Positions 38,593 through 49,062 of a DNA stretch of 64,000 bases are shown here, one piece after another (position 1 is the first letter of the stretch; every line of letters begins with the position of its first letter). The notes under the pieces are model-generated. The model was not told where the DNA came from. It made no database searches and saw nothing but the letters and a program-made list of their open reading frames with translations. The stretch is taken from assembly GCF_024448335.1 (NCBI RefSeq), contig NZ_JAMOHM010000001.1:186001-250000 (forward strand). The letters are read 5' to 3'. The translations under genes and the position numbers were made by a program. The stretch is from Stutzerimonas frequens. Lineage in GTDB: Bacteria; Pseudomonadota; Gammaproteobacteria; Pseudomonadales; Pseudomonadaceae.

Positions 38593-39282
38593 ATGAATGG
38601 CAAGAGCATACTGATCGTCGATGACGAGGCGCCGATCCGGGAGATGATCGTCGTCGCCCTGGAAATGGCCGGCTACGATTGCCTCGAAGCGGAAAACACC
38701 CAGCAGGCCCACGCCCTGATCATCGATCGCAAGCCCGACCTGATCCTGCTCGACTGGATGCTGCCCGGCACTTCGGGCATCGAACTGGCCCGCCGGCTCA
38801 AGCGCGACGAGCTGACCGCCGACACGCCGATCATCATGCTCACCGCCAAGGGTGAAGAGGACAACAAGATCCAGGGCCTGGAAGTCGGCGCCGACGACTA
38901 CATCACCAAGCCGTTCTCCCCGCGCGAACTGGTGGCCCGGCTGAAGGCCGTGCTGCGCCGCGCAGCGCCGGTAGACAGCGAGTCGCCGATCGAGATCGGC
39001 GGCCTGTTGCTCGATCCGGTCAGTCACCGCGTCACCATCGACGGCAAACCGGCCGAAATGGGCCCCACCGAATACCGTCTGCTGCAGTTCTTCATGACCC
39101 ACCAGGAACGCGCCTACACCCGCAGTCAGCTGCTCGATCAGGTCTGGGGCGGCAATGTCTACGTCGAGGAGCGCACCGTCGACGTGCACATCCGTCGCCT
39201 GCGCAAGGCGCTCGGCGAGGCCTACGAGAACCTGGTGCAGACGGTGCGCGGCACCGGCTATCGTTTCTCCAGCAAGAGCTGA
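38593..39282 (+). CDS. phoB: Phosphate regulon response regulator PhoB
   Basis: The 229-residue protein has a receiver domain with acidic residues D10 and D11, phosphorylation site D54 (ILLDWMLPG), T84 and K106, and a C-terminal winged-helix OmpR-type DNA-binding domain with the recognition-helix stretch [18 protein letters not shown]. It controls the response to low phosphate by binding Pho boxes. The ATG at 38593 is fixed by the receiver start. It is followed by phoR after 65 bp. Confidence 0.97.
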   Translation: MNGKSILIVDDEAPIREMIVVALEMAGYDCLEAENTQQAHALIIDRKPDLILLDWMLPGTSGIELARRLKRDELTADTPIIMLTAKGEEDNKIQGLEVGADDYITKPFSPRELVARLKAVLRRAAPVDSESPIEIGGLLLDPVSHRVTIDGKPAEMGPTEYRLLQFFMTHQERAYTRSQLLDQVWGGNVYVEERTVDVHIRRLRKALGEAYENLVQTVRGTGYRFSSKS

Positions 39283-39347
39283 GTGCGCCGGGTAACCATG
39301 CGTTCCGGCCCACACACCATTATCGCCACCAGCGGGGAGTGCATCGG

Positions 39348-40649
<1,302 letters not shown>

Positions 40650-40739
40650 GCCACGCCGTCGCGGAAAGTCTCGCTCGGGCGCTTGAAAAGCCGACGCGCC
40701 GCCTCCATCCTGTCGCGACATTGGCTACCAGACCCCTTC

Positions 40740-42080
40740 ATGGACCCTTCCCCCAGTTACGCCGCCTCTTCCTATTTCGCCGACTTCGGCCTGATTCTCT
40801 TCGCCCTGTTCCTGGTGCTGCTCAACGGTTTCTTCGTCGCCGCCGAGTTCGCCATCGTCAAACTGCGCGCCACCAAGGTGGAAGCGATCGCCAACCGCCA
40901 TGGCTGGCGCGGACACATCCTGCGCACCGTGCACCAGCAGCTGGACGCCTACCTGTCGGCCTGCCAGCTGGGTATCACCCTGGCTTCGCTGGGCCTGGGC
41001 TGGGTCGGTGAGCCGGCCTTCGCCCACCTGCTCGAACCACTGCTGGCGAGCATCGGCATCGAATCGCAGGCGCTGGTGCATGGCGTTGCCTTCTTTACCG
41101 CGTTCTTCATCATTTCCTACCTGCACATCGTCATCGGCGAGCTGGCGCCGAAGTCCTGGGCGATCCGCAAGCCGGAGCTGCTGTCGCTCTGGACGGCCGC
41201 GCCGCTGTACGCGTTCTACTGGCTGATGTATCCGGCGATCTATCTGCTCAACGCCAGCGCCAATGCCATCCTGCGCATCGCCGGCCAAGGCGAGCCGGGC
41301 ATGCACCACGACCATCACTACAGCCGCGAAGAGCTCAAGCTGATCCTGCACTCCAACCGCGCCCGCGACCCTGGCAACCAGCAGATCCAGGTCCTGGCCT
41401 CGGCGGTGGAGCTGAGCGAGCTGGAGGTGGTCGACTGGGCCAACTCTCGCGAGGACCTGCTGCAGCTCGACCACGACGCACCGCTGGCCGAGATCCTCGA
41501 GATCATCCGCCGCCACAAATACAGCCGTTACCCGGTCTACGACAGCGAGCAGGGTGACTATGTCGGCCTGCTGCACATCAAGGATCTGCTGCTGGCACTG
41601 GCGGCCGACGAACGCCTGGCCGAGCACTTCTGCCTCGACGAGCTGCTGCGTCCGCTGGAGCGGGTGTCCAAGCACATGCCGCTGGCCAGCCTGCTGGAGC
41701 AGTTCCGCCAGGGCGGCGCGCATTTCGTGCTGGTCGAGGAAGGCGACCACAAGGTGATCGGCTTCCTGACCATGGAAGACGTACTGGAAGTGCTGGTCGG
41801 CGATATCCAGGACGAGCATCGCAAGACCGAGCGCGGCGTGCTTGCCTACCAGCCCGGCAAGCTGCTGGTGCGCGGCGACACCCCTCTGTTCAAGCTGGAA
41901 CGCCTGCTTGACATCGACCTCGACCACATCGAGGCCGAGACCCTGGCAGGGCTGGTCTACGAAACGCTCAAGCGCGTTCCCGACGAGGACGAAGTGCTGC
42001 AGGTCGAAGGCCTGCAGATCGTCATCAAGAAGATGCGCGGGCCGAAGATCGTGCTGGCCAAGGTGCTCAAGCAGGCCTGA
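40740..42080 (+). CDS. CNNM/HlyC-CorC-family membrane protein with CBS domains
   Basis: The 446-residue protein has an N-terminal DUF21 domain (about 1-195) with four hydrophobic segments (LILFALFLVLLNGFFVAAEFAIV starts it), two CBS domains at about 210-345 (YPVYDSEQGDYVGLLHIKDLL, HFVLVEEGDHKVIGFLTMEDVLEVLVGDIQDE) and a C-terminal CorC_HlyC domain to 446. Proteins of this layout are linked to magnesium/cobalt efflux or haemolysin names; the substrate is not known. It lies just downstream of phoBR, as in other pseudomonads. Confidence 0.92.
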   Translation: MDPSPSYAASSYFADFGLILFALFLVLLNGFFVAAEFAIVKLRATKVEAIANRHGWRGHILRTVHQQLDAYLSACQLGITLASLGLGWVGEPAFAHLLEPLLASIGIESQALVHGVAFFTAFFIISYLHIVIGELAPKSWAIRKPELLSLWTAAPLYAFYWLMYPAIYLLNASANAILRIAGQGEPGMHHDHHYSREELKLILHSNRARDPGNQQIQVLASAVELSELEVVDWANSREDLLQLDHDAPLAEILEIIRRHKYSRYPVYDSEQGDYVGLLHIKDLLLALAADERLAEHFCLDELLRPLERVSKHMPLASLLEQFRQGGAHFVLVEEGDHKVIGFLTMEDVLEVLVGDIQDEHRKTERGVLAYQPGKLLVRGDTPLFKLERLLDIDLDHIEAETLAGLVYETLKRVPDEDEVLQVEGLQIVIKKMRGPKIVLAKVLKQA

Positions 42081-42141
42081 GCCGGGCAATCGACCTGGGC
42101 GCCGGATGTGCCTCGGCGGCTACGGCCGGCGGCAGCAAGCC

Positions 42142-43038
42142 TCACTCACCGCCGACTGCGAAGTTCGGCAGGCTGTTGACCGGCTGGGAGAAGTCGAACG
42201 GGATCGACTCGATGGCCAGGCCCACGTTGCGCTGTACCACGAAGTGCAGGTGCGGGCCGGTGCTGTTGCCGGTGTTGCCGGAACGTGCGATGCGGGTGCC
42301 AGTCTCGACCCGCTGGCCTTCGCGCACGGCCACCGAGCCTTTCATCAGGTGTAGATAGACGCCCATGGTGCCGTCGTCATGCATGATGCGCACGAAGTTA
42401 CCGGCCGGGTTGTTGCCGCGGCCGCTCTGCTGGTTCTCGATCTTCACCACCATGCCGCCGCGCGCAGCGACGATCGGCGTGCCCTCGGGCATGGCGATAT
42501 CCACGGCATAGCGGCCCTTGGGGGTGAAATGGCTGTACTGGCCGTTGGCACCCTGGGTCAGGCGGAACGGACCGCCGCGCCAGGGCAGCGGATACTTGTA
42601 GGGCTTGGGTATCAGCCGCGGATCGCCCAGCGCATGGCGAAGCTTGGGCGTGTACTTGAGCGGCTTGCTGGCATCGCGCGGGGCGAGGGTGGCCAGGCGA
42701 ATCTGGCTGCGCGGCGGCAATACCCAGCGGATCGGCTTGGCCGGTGCGCCGACGGCGTTCTCGACGTTGTCCAGCTTGAGTTCGATATCCACCGGCGCGA
42801 ACAGGTCGTTGCGCACCAGCAGGGTCTCGCCCGCCGCGTGCTTGCGGGTTTCCAGTTTCACCTGGGTATCGAGCTTTTCCACCATGCGGTCGCTGAAGAC
42901 GAAGACCTGCGCACCAGGCGCGGCCTGGTCGCTGTAGGTCACGACCCCATTGGCGTCGGTGTATTTGTAGATGGTCAGGGCCAGCGCCGGCGTAGCCAGC
43001 AGCGGCAGCCCGAGCAACAAGAGAATGCGCCCCAGCAT
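42142..43038 (-). CDS. M23-family peptidoglycan metallopeptidase
   Basis: The 298-residue protein has a signal peptide (RILLLLGLPLLATPALA) and a DUF4124-like N-terminal segment (LTIYKYTDANGVVTYSDQAAPG). The LytM/M23 domain shows HFTPKGRYAVDIAMPEGTPIVAARGGMVV and HMMKGSVAVREGQRVETGTRIARSGNTGNSTGPHLHF-like sequence: the His/Asp pair and HLHF zinc ligands are intact. It probably cleaves peptidoglycan cross-links in the periplasm. The partner of the DUF4124 segment is unknown. Confidence 0.92.
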   Translation of the reverse strand: MLGRILLLLGLPLLATPALALTIYKYTDANGVVTYSDQAAPGAQVFVFSDRMVEKLDTQVKLETRKHAAGETLLVRNDLFAPVDIELKLDNVENAVGAPAKPIRWVLPPRSQIRLATLAPRDASKPLKYTPKLRHALGDPRLIPKPYKYPLPWRGGPFRLTQGANGQYSHFTPKGRYAVDIAMPEGTPIVAARGGMVVKIENQQSGRGNNPAGNFVRIMHDDGTMGVYLHLMKGSVAVREGQRVETGTRIARSGNTGNSTGPHLHFVVQRNVGLAIESIPFDFSQPVNSLPNFAVGGE

Positions 43039-43149
43039 AACGGCAGTTTCTAGTGGTTATAGTGTTGGAGCGGGAACTCTAGCAGCGGCGAGTGGCCTGT
43101 GCGAGCCACCGACCGTCGGGGTGTGATGGCGGTCAGTTTGTCTGCGCGA

Positions 43150-43172
43150 CCAGGCGCCGAACGGTCGCCTGG
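43150..43172. terminator. Stem-loop after the response regulator gene
   Basis: CCAGGCG (43150-43156) pairs with CGCCTGG (43166-43172) around a 9-base loop, 12 bases downstream of the minus-strand stop at 43184. No T-tract follows, so it is a weak terminator candidate. Confidence 0.45.
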
Positions 43173-43183
43173 CTGGGGGTGAA

Positions 43184-44104
43184 TCAGGCGCCGGGGACGA
43201 AGTGCCGCTGCGCCGTGCCGCGAGCGATCAGCCGCGACAGGTAGTCGAGTTTCTGCGGGTCGCGGTCGACGAAGCGGAACGACAACTGCAACCAGTCGCT
43301 GTCCGGCTTCGGCTCGAACGCCGCAACGGCGTGCAGATATCCGTTGAGGCGAGCGATCTCGCCGCCCTCGCCCTGTTCCAGATCGAGCACGGCACTTTCC
43401 AGCACCTGCGGCAGCTGTTCGCCGCGTTTGACTACCAGCAGTGCCTCTTTGAGGCTCAGCGCCTTGATCACGCAGGCGACACTGCCATTGGCCAGTCGTA
43501 GCTGGCCCTGCCCACGCCCGGAAGCCGGTGCGGCGGGGGCACTGCGCGGCACCGGCGCAGCGGGCTGCACCAGTGGCGCGGGGTTTGCCTCCGCAGTCGG
43601 AGTCGGTGGCGCGGAGGGCCGCACCACCTCGGCTTTGCCACCGGTCAGCGCAGTCAGCGAGTCGTTGGCGACGCCAGTGGACAGGATTCGTGTCGGTGCG
43701 CTGGCAGCCAGGGCATCCAGCTTGCCGGCACGCCCGAGGGCCTTGCGCACCTTGCTGGTCAGCTGTTCGTTGGAAAAGGGTTTGCCGATGAAGTCCGAAA
43801 CGCCGGCCTGAATGGCCTGCACAACGTTCTCCTTGTCGCCACGGCTGGTCACCATGATGAACGGCGTGGTCTTCAGCGAATCCTGCGCACGGCACCAGCT
43901 CAGCAGCTCCAGACCGGACATCTCCGGCATTTCCCAATCGCAGAGAATCAGGTCGAAACGCTCGCGGCTGAGCATCTGCTGAGCCTTGCGTCCGTTTACC
44001 GCGTCCTCGGTGCGAATACCGGGAAAGTGGCTGCGAAGCGCCTTCTTCACCAGATCGCGGATAAAGGGTGCGTCATCCACTACCAGCACACTGACCTTGC
44101 TCAT
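43184..44104 (-). CDS. Response regulator with a degenerate PilZ-like C-terminal domain
   Basis: The 306-residue protein has a CheY-like receiver (SVLVVDDAPFIRDLVKKAL; phosphorylation Asp at about 56 in LILCDWEMPEMSGLELL; Lys in FIGKPFS). A Pro/Ala-rich linker of about 60 residues then leads to a C-terminal domain of about 100 residues. Its strand pattern (GQGQLRLANGSVACVIKALSLKEALLVV, then PQVLESAVLDLEQGEGGEIARLNGYL) resembles PilZ, but the c-di-GMP motifs RxxxR and DxSxxG are absent. It probably signals by protein contact. No cognate kinase is adjacent. The start at 44104 is set by the receiver. Confidence 0.82.
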   Translation of the reverse strand: MSKVSVLVVDDAPFIRDLVKKALRSHFPGIRTEDAVNGRKAQQMLSRERFDLILCDWEMPEMSGLELLSWCRAQDSLKTTPFIMVTSRGDKENVVQAIQAGVSDFIGKPFSNEQLTSKVRKALGRAGKLDALAASAPTRILSTGVANDSLTALTGGKAEVVRPSAPPTPTAEANPAPLVQPAAPVPRSAPAAPASGRGQGQLRLANGSVACVIKALSLKEALLVVKRGEQLPQVLESAVLDLEQGEGGEIARLNGYLHAVAAFEPKPDSDWLQLSFRFVDRDPQKLDYLSRLIARGTAQRHFVPGA

Positions 44105-44281
44105 CCATCTCTCCTGCGCGAATGCCGGCAAGCATAGCCGCCTGGCGGGGTCGACAAAAGCGCTAGAGGCCATGAGCTGTAAAGTTGTTGCGCCCGATCA
44201 AGCCGGCGCAGCGCGCCACGAGGGGACAGCCGGTTGCCGGCGCGGCATACTGGCCGCTTTCGCCAGCTTCGCGAGGCCGTC

Positions 44282-45079
44282 ATGGTTCAGCACATTCTCG
44301 TCGCCCACGATCTCAGCCCGGACGCCGACCTGGCACTGCAGCGGGGCGCGCAACTGGCGCGACAGAGCGGCGCGCGGATCAGCCTGCTGCACGTGCTCGA
44401 CGAACGCGACCCAGGTTGCGATGAACAGGCGGCCCGCGCCCTGCTCGGGAGCCGCCTGCAACAGAACGGACTGCGCGATGTTGAACCCTGGCTGCGCCGC
44501 GGCCACCCCGCCGAAGAGATCCTGACCCAGGCCCAGGGGCTGGAAGCGGACCTGCTGGTGCTGGGACGACACCACCGCGAATCGGCCCAGGGCTTCATCG
44601 GCACGACCTTGGAACGCGTACTGCTCGACGCTCCGGCACCGCTGCTACTGGCAACTATCCCCGGCAACATCGTCTACAAGCGAGCAGTGGCCGCGCTGGA
44701 TTTCTCCCGCTGCGCCACGCATGCCATGCACTGCGCCTGGGAGTTGCTGGGCGAAGGGGCCGAGCTGCACGCCCTGCATATCGACGAGATGGCCGAAGTA
44801 CACGGCCCCGATTACGAAGGGCTGTCGCTGCAGCAGGAGCTGTTCGACCAGCTGATCGAAGATATCCAGCCGCAGCTGCCGGATACCGGCGCGTTGCTGA
44901 GCTACAGCCTGCATCAGGGCGAGCGCAACAATTGCATGGACGCGGCGCTGCGCGACCTGCAACCGCAGCTGCTGGCCCTTGGCAGTCACAGCCGCGGCGA
45001 GCTGAGCAGTGCATTGCTCGGTAGCCTCGCCCGGCAGTTCATCGACAACCCGCCCTGCGACATCCTCATCGCGCGCTGA
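44282..45079 (+). CDS. Tandem universal stress protein
   Basis: The 265-residue protein has two UspA domains. The first starts MVQHILVAHDLSPDADLALQRGAQLARQ, ending near ADLLVLGRHHRESAQGFIGTTLERVLLDAPAPLLLATI with the GxxLG(S/T)-like ATP-binding features; the second begins KRAVAALDFSRCATHAMHCAW and ends LGSHSRGELSSALLGSLARQFIDNPPCDILIAR. Such proteins support survival under stress and may bind ATP. It stands alone; a stem-loop at 45095-45116 follows. Confidence 0.93.
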   Translation: MVQHILVAHDLSPDADLALQRGAQLARQSGARISLLHVLDERDPGCDEQAARALLGSRLQQNGLRDVEPWLRRGHPAEEILTQAQGLEADLLVLGRHHRESAQGFIGTTLERVLLDAPAPLLLATIPGNIVYKRAVAALDFSRCATHAMHCAWELLGEGAELHALHIDEMAEVHGPDYEGLSLQQELFDQLIEDIQPQLPDTGALLSYSLHQGERNNCMDAALRDLQPQLLALGSHSRGELSSALLGSLARQFIDNPPCDILIAR

Positions 45080-45463
45080 GGCGCGTCCTTACCCGCCTGC
45101 GCTCGATGGCGCAGGCACTGCATTGCCGCTCGACATACCACCGCCAGGTTGCGTCCCTGCAAACCCCTGCTACGTTTAGAGCCAGAACAACAATAAGAAG
45201 AAGACGCCCATGTGCCTCGCTTCGACTCGTTTCTGGTCCCGCTGTCCAGCTCCCATCTCTACGACTTTCCACGACGACGTGGTGCCCCGCACGCGCCTGC
45301 GCTCGGCGTGCGCGCGTCAATGCCAGGCCGCGGCATTCAGCCAGCCGGCGACCCACGACGTCGTGCGCCTGACCGCCTGCCCAGCTTTCCCCTAACCCGC
45401 CCATACGGACCGCTTCGCATGGGGCGAGCCCGTATGCCGAGCAAACCGTGCAAGGAGATACGC
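45080..45463. other. Regulatory intergenic region ahead of the ABC importer operon
   Basis: This 384 bp gap contains no convincing gene: an open frame at 45210-45395 has no family match, and the frame joined to the binding-protein gene from 45212 lacks a signal peptide. Visible items are a perfect terminator-like stem GCCTGCGC/GCGCAGGC (45095-45116), two related palindromes at 45269-45282 and 45354-45365, and a 7-base dyad CATACGG/CCGTATG (45402-45408 and 45430-45436). It probably holds the importer promoter and operators. Confidence 0.5.
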
Positions 45464-46669
45464 ATGAAGCTTTCAGCAATCGCAGCGGCAACCCTGACGG
45501 CAGTGGCCGCCGTACCCGCGTCGGCCGAGATTACCGACGGCAAGGTAAAGATCGGCATCCTCAACGACCAGTCCGGCGTGTATGCCGATTTCGGCGGCAA
45601 GTGGTCGTTCGAGGCGGCGAAGATGGCGGCCGAAGACTTCGGCGGCAAGGTGCTCGATGCCCCCATCGAGATCGTCACCGCCGATCACCAGAACAAGCCG
45701 GACATAGCCTCCAACATCTCGCGGCAGTGGTATGACCGCGAGCAGGTCGACGCGATCATGGAGCTGACCACCTCCTCGGTGGCGCTGGCGGTACAGGGCA
45801 TTTCCAAGAGCAAGAAGAAGATCAATCTGGTGACCGGCGCCGCCACCACCGAACTGACCGGCAAGCAGTGCTCGCCCTACGGCTTCCACTGGGCCTACGA
45901 CACCCACGCGTTGGCGGTCGGCACCGGCGGCGCGCTGGTTTCCCAGGGCGGCGACAGCTGGTATTTCCTCACCGCCGACTACGCCTTCGGCTACTCGCTG
46001 GAAGAGCAGACCTCCAAGTTCGTCAAATCCAAGGGCGGCGAGATCAAGGGCTCGGTGCGCCATCCGCTGGCAACAACCGACTACTCGTCGTTCCTGCTTC
46101 AGGCCCAAGCCTCGGGCGCCAAAGTCATCGGCCTGGCGAACGCCGGTCTGGACACCGCCAACAGCATCAAGCAGGCCGCCGAGTTCGGCATCGTAGCCGG
46201 TGGCCAGCGCCTCGCCGCGCTGCTCTTCACCCTCGCCGAAGTGCACGGCCTGGGCCTCGATGCCGCCCAGGGCCTGACCCTGACCGAGAGTTTCTACTGG
46301 GACCGCGACGACAAATCCCGGGAGTTCGGCGAGCGCTTCTTCAAGCGCACCGGGCGTATGCCGAACATGGTCCACGCCGGCACCTACTCCGGCGTCATGC
46401 AGTACCTCAAGGCGATCGAGAAGGCCGGTACCGACGCCACCGAACCGGTGGCCAAGGCCATGCACGAGATGCCGGTGGACGATGTCTTCGCGCGCAACGC
46501 CAAGGTCGGCGCCAACGGCCGGCTGATCAGCGACGTCTACCTGATGGAGGTGAAGAAGCCCGAAGAGAGCAAGCGCGAGTGGGACTACTACAAGGTGCTG
46601 GCGACCGTGCCGGGCAACGAGGCCTACATCGATCCGGCCGAGAGTGGCTGCGATCTGGTCGGGCAGTGA
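45464..46669 (+). CDS. ABC transporter periplasmic binding protein (branched-chain amino acid type)
   Basis: The 401-residue protein has a signal peptide (MKLSAIAAATLTAVAAVPASA) and a type I periplasmic-binding fold (KVKIGILNDQSGVYADFGGKWSFEAAKMAAEDFGGKV). It belongs to the LivK/HAAT group that binds amino acids, amides, urea or small aromatic acids; the substrate cannot be told from sequence. It is first in an operon with two ATPases and two permeases, each gene almost touching the next. AAGGAG precedes the ATG at 45464. Confidence 0.93.
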   Translation: MKLSAIAAATLTAVAAVPASAEITDGKVKIGILNDQSGVYADFGGKWSFEAAKMAAEDFGGKVLDAPIEIVTADHQNKPDIASNISRQWYDREQVDAIMELTTSSVALAVQGISKSKKKINLVTGAATTELTGKQCSPYGFHWAYDTHALAVGTGGALVSQGGDSWYFLTADYAFGYSLEEQTSKFVKSKGGEIKGSVRHPLATTDYSSFLLQAQASGAKVIGLANAGLDTANSIKQAAEFGIVAGGQRLAALLFTLAEVHGLGLDAAQGLTLTESFYWDRDDKSREFGERFFKRTGRMPNMVHAGTYSGVMQYLKAIEKAGTDATEPVAKAMHEMPVDDVFARNAKVGANGRLISDVYLMEVKKPEESKREWDYYKVLATVPGNEAYIDPAESGCDLVGQ

Positions 46670-46671
46670 GC

Positions 46672-47478
46672 ATGGCGGCAGCGCAAGGCCTGGACGCCGG
46701 CGGTTCGACCGCCGGCACAGCCACGGACACGCCGGTGATGCTCTCTGCCCGCGGCCTGCGCAAGGAGTTCGGCGGCTTCGTCGCGGTCAACAATGTCGAT
46801 CTGGACGTGCACCATGCCCGGGTACACGCCCTGATCGGCCCCAATGGTGCTGGCAAGACCACGGTGTTCAACCTGCTGACCAAGTTCCTGCAGCCCACCA
46901 GCGGGAGCATCCGCCTGCTCGACCATGACATCACCCGCACCGACCCGGCCAAGGTGGCGCGCATGGGGCTGGTGCGCTCGTTCCAGATTTCCGCGGTGTT
47001 CCCGCACCTCTCGGTGCTGGACAACGTGCGCGTCGCCCTGCAGCGCCCGGGCGGGTTGGCCACGCAGTTCTGGCTGCCGATGCGCTCGCTCAACCGCCTC
47101 AACGAGCGCGCCATGCAGCTGATCGAGTCGGTCGGCCTGGCCGACAAGCGCAACGAGCTGGCGGCTGATCTCTCCTACGGGCGAAAACGCGTACTGGAGA
47201 TCGCCACCACCCTGGCGCTGGAACCCAAGGTGCTGCTGCTGGACGAGCCCATGGCCGGCATGGGCCACGAAGACGTGCATGTGGTGGCCGAGATCATCCG
47301 CGAGGTCGCCACCCAGCGCGCGGTGCTGATGGTCGAGCACAACCTCAAGGTGGTCGCCGACCTCTGCCATCAAGTGACGGTGTTGCAGCGCGGCGAAATC
47401 CTGACCTCCGGCGACTACCGCACGGTCAGCCAGGACGAGCGCGTGCGCGTGGCCTACATGGGGACCGACGATGACTGA
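46672..47478 (+). CDS. ABC transporter ATP-binding protein (LivG-like)
   Basis: The 268-residue ATPase has the Walker A GPNGAGKTT at about 57-65, the ABC signature in the LSYGRKRVLEIATTL region (LSYG in place of LSGG), Walker B VLLLDEPMAGMG and the switch His in MVEHN. Its Q-loop follows FQISAVFPHLSVLDNV. The N terminus has a poorly conserved 20-residue extension (AAAQGLDAGGSTAGTATDTP) that may be untranslated if a later start is used. It is coupled to the next ATPase, overlapping by 8 bp. Confidence 0.93.
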   Translation: MAAAQGLDAGGSTAGTATDTPVMLSARGLRKEFGGFVAVNNVDLDVHHARVHALIGPNGAGKTTVFNLLTKFLQPTSGSIRLLDHDITRTDPAKVARMGLVRSFQISAVFPHLSVLDNVRVALQRPGGLATQFWLPMRSLNRLNERAMQLIESVGLADKRNELAADLSYGRKRVLEIATTLALEPKVLLLDEPMAGMGHEDVHVVAEIIREVATQRAVLMVEHNLKVVADLCHQVTVLQRGEILTSGDYRTVSQDERVRVAYMGTDDD

Positions 47479-48175
47479 ACCCTTGCTCAGCGTGCGCGAC
47501 CTCAACGCCTGGTATGGCGAAAGCCATGCCCTGCATGGCATCGACCTCGACGTGCAGCAGGGCGAGACGGTGACCCTGCTCGGCCGTAACGGCGTCGGCA
47601 AGACCACCGCGCTGCGCGCGATCGTCGGCATCATCCGCCAGCGCAGCGGGACGATCCGCTTCGACGGCAAGGACATGCTGCGCGTGCCACTGCACCGCAC
47701 TGCCCGCCACGGCATCGGCTACGTGCCGGAGGAGCGCGGCATCTTCTCCACGCTTACCGTCGAGGAGAACCTCACCCTGCCGCCGGTGATCGCCAAGGGC
47801 GGCATGAGCCTGGCGGAGATCTACCAGCTGTTCCCCAACCTCGAGGAACGCCGCAAGAGCCCCGGCACCAAGCTCTCCGGCGGCGAGCAGCAGATGCTGG
47901 CCATGGCGCGCATCCTGCGCACCGGCGCCCGGCTGCTACTCCTCGACGAGCCCACCGAAGGCCTGGCGCCGGTGATCATCCAGCGTATCGGCGAGGTGCT
48001 GCAGACCCTCAAGCAGCGCGGCATGACCATCCTGCTGGTGGAACAGAATTTCAGCTTCGCCAGCAAGGTGGCCGACCGCTTCTATGTGGTCGACCACGGC
48101 AAGGTTATCGATACCTTCGATGTCGCCGATCTGCCCGGCCGCATGACCATGCTCAACGAAGCCCTGGGGGTCTGA
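47471..48175 (+). CDS. ABC transporter ATP-binding protein (LivF-like)
   Basis: The 234-residue ATPase shows Walker A GRNGVGKTT, signature LSGGEQQMLAMARIL, Walker B LLLDEPTEGLAPVI and the His switch LVEQN. It forms the second nucleotide-binding subunit with the LivG-like protein of this importer. Its start overlaps the previous stop by 8 bp and its stop overlaps the permease start by one base, marking translational coupling. Confidence 0.95.
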   Translation: MTEPLLSVRDLNAWYGESHALHGIDLDVQQGETVTLLGRNGVGKTTALRAIVGIIRQRSGTIRFDGKDMLRVPLHRTARHGIGYVPEERGIFSTLTVEENLTLPPVIAKGGMSLAEIYQLFPNLEERRKSPGTKLSGGEQQMLAMARILRTGARLLLLDEPTEGLAPVIIQRIGEVLQTLKQRGMTILLVEQNFSFASKVADRFYVVDHGKVIDTFDVADLPGRMTMLNEALGV

Positions 48176-49062
48176 TGACGACGATTTTCGATGTACCGAT
48201 CCAGGCCTTTCTCGGGCAATTGCTGATCGGCCTGATCAACGGCTCGTTCTACGCCATGCTCAGCCTGGGCCTGGCGATCATCTTCGGCATGCTGAAGATC
48301 ATCAACTTCGCCCACGGCGCGCAGTACATGATCGGCGCCTTCGCCGGCTATCTGTTGCTGGCGACCCTCGGCATCGGCTACTGGCCGGCGCTGATCCTCG
48401 CGCCGATCATCGTCGGCCTGTGCAGCGCGGTGATCGAGCGCCTGGCGCTGTCGCGGCTGTACAACCTCGACCACCTCTACAGCCTGCTCTTCACCTTCGG
48501 TCTGGCGCTCGCCCTGGAAGGCGCGTTTCGCTACTTCTATGGCTCCTCCGGGCAGCCCTATGCCGTGCCGAAAGAACTGGCCGGTGGCTACAACCTGGGC
48601 TTCATGTTCCTGCCCAAGTACCGCGCCTGGGTGGTGCTGGCCTCGCTGGTGATCTGCATCGCCAGCTGGCTGCTGATCGAGAAGACCAAACTCGGCGCCT
48701 ATCTGCGTGCCGCCACCGAGAACCCGACGCTGGTACGCACCTTCGGTATCAACGTGCCGCTGCTCCTGACCTTCACCTATGGCATGGGCGCGGCGCTGGC
48801 CGGCCTGGCCGGCATGCTCGCCGCGCCGATCTACCAGGTCAGTCCGCTGATGGGCTCGAACCTGATCATCGTGGTGTTCGCCGTGGTCGTGGTCGGCGGC
48901 ATGGGCTCGATTCTCGGCGCCATCATCACCGGCTACATGCTGGGCATTCTCGAAGGGCTGACCAAGGTGTTCTATCCGGAGGCTTCCAACATCGTGATCT
49001 TCGTGATCATGGCGATCGTGCTGCTGGTGCGCCCGGCCGGCCTGATGGGGAGGGACGCCTGA
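48175..49062 (+). CDS. ABC transporter permease (LivH-like)
   Basis: The 295-residue membrane protein has about eight hydrophobic segments and starts QAFLGQLLIGLINGSFYAMLSLGLAIIFGMLKIINFAHGAQYMIGA, the classic LivH first block. It ends IVIFVIMAIVLLVRPAGLMGRDA. It pairs with the LivM-like permease to form the pore. Start and stop both overlap the neighbours by a base (TGATG), so the operon is tightly coupled. Confidence 0.95.
   Translation: MTTIFDVPIQAFLGQLLIGLINGSFYAMLSLGLAIIFGMLKIINFAHGAQYMIGAFAGYLLLATLGIGYWPALILAPIIVGLCSAVIERLALSRLYNLDHLYSLLFTFGLALALEGAFRYFYGSSGQPYAVPKELAGGYNLGFMFLPKYRAWVVLASLVICIASWLLIEKTKLGAYLRAATENPTLVRTFGINVPLLLTFTYGMGAALAGLAGMLAAPIYQVSPLMGSNLIIVVFAVVVVGGMGSILGAIITGYMLGILEGLTKVFYPEASNIVIFVIMAIVLLVRPAGLMGRDA

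Noticed and set aside
45212-45463. N-terminal extension of the ABC binding protein from 45212
   Set aside because: The added 84 residues lack a signal peptide, whereas the ATG at 45464 has a good Shine-Dalgarno and signal sequence.
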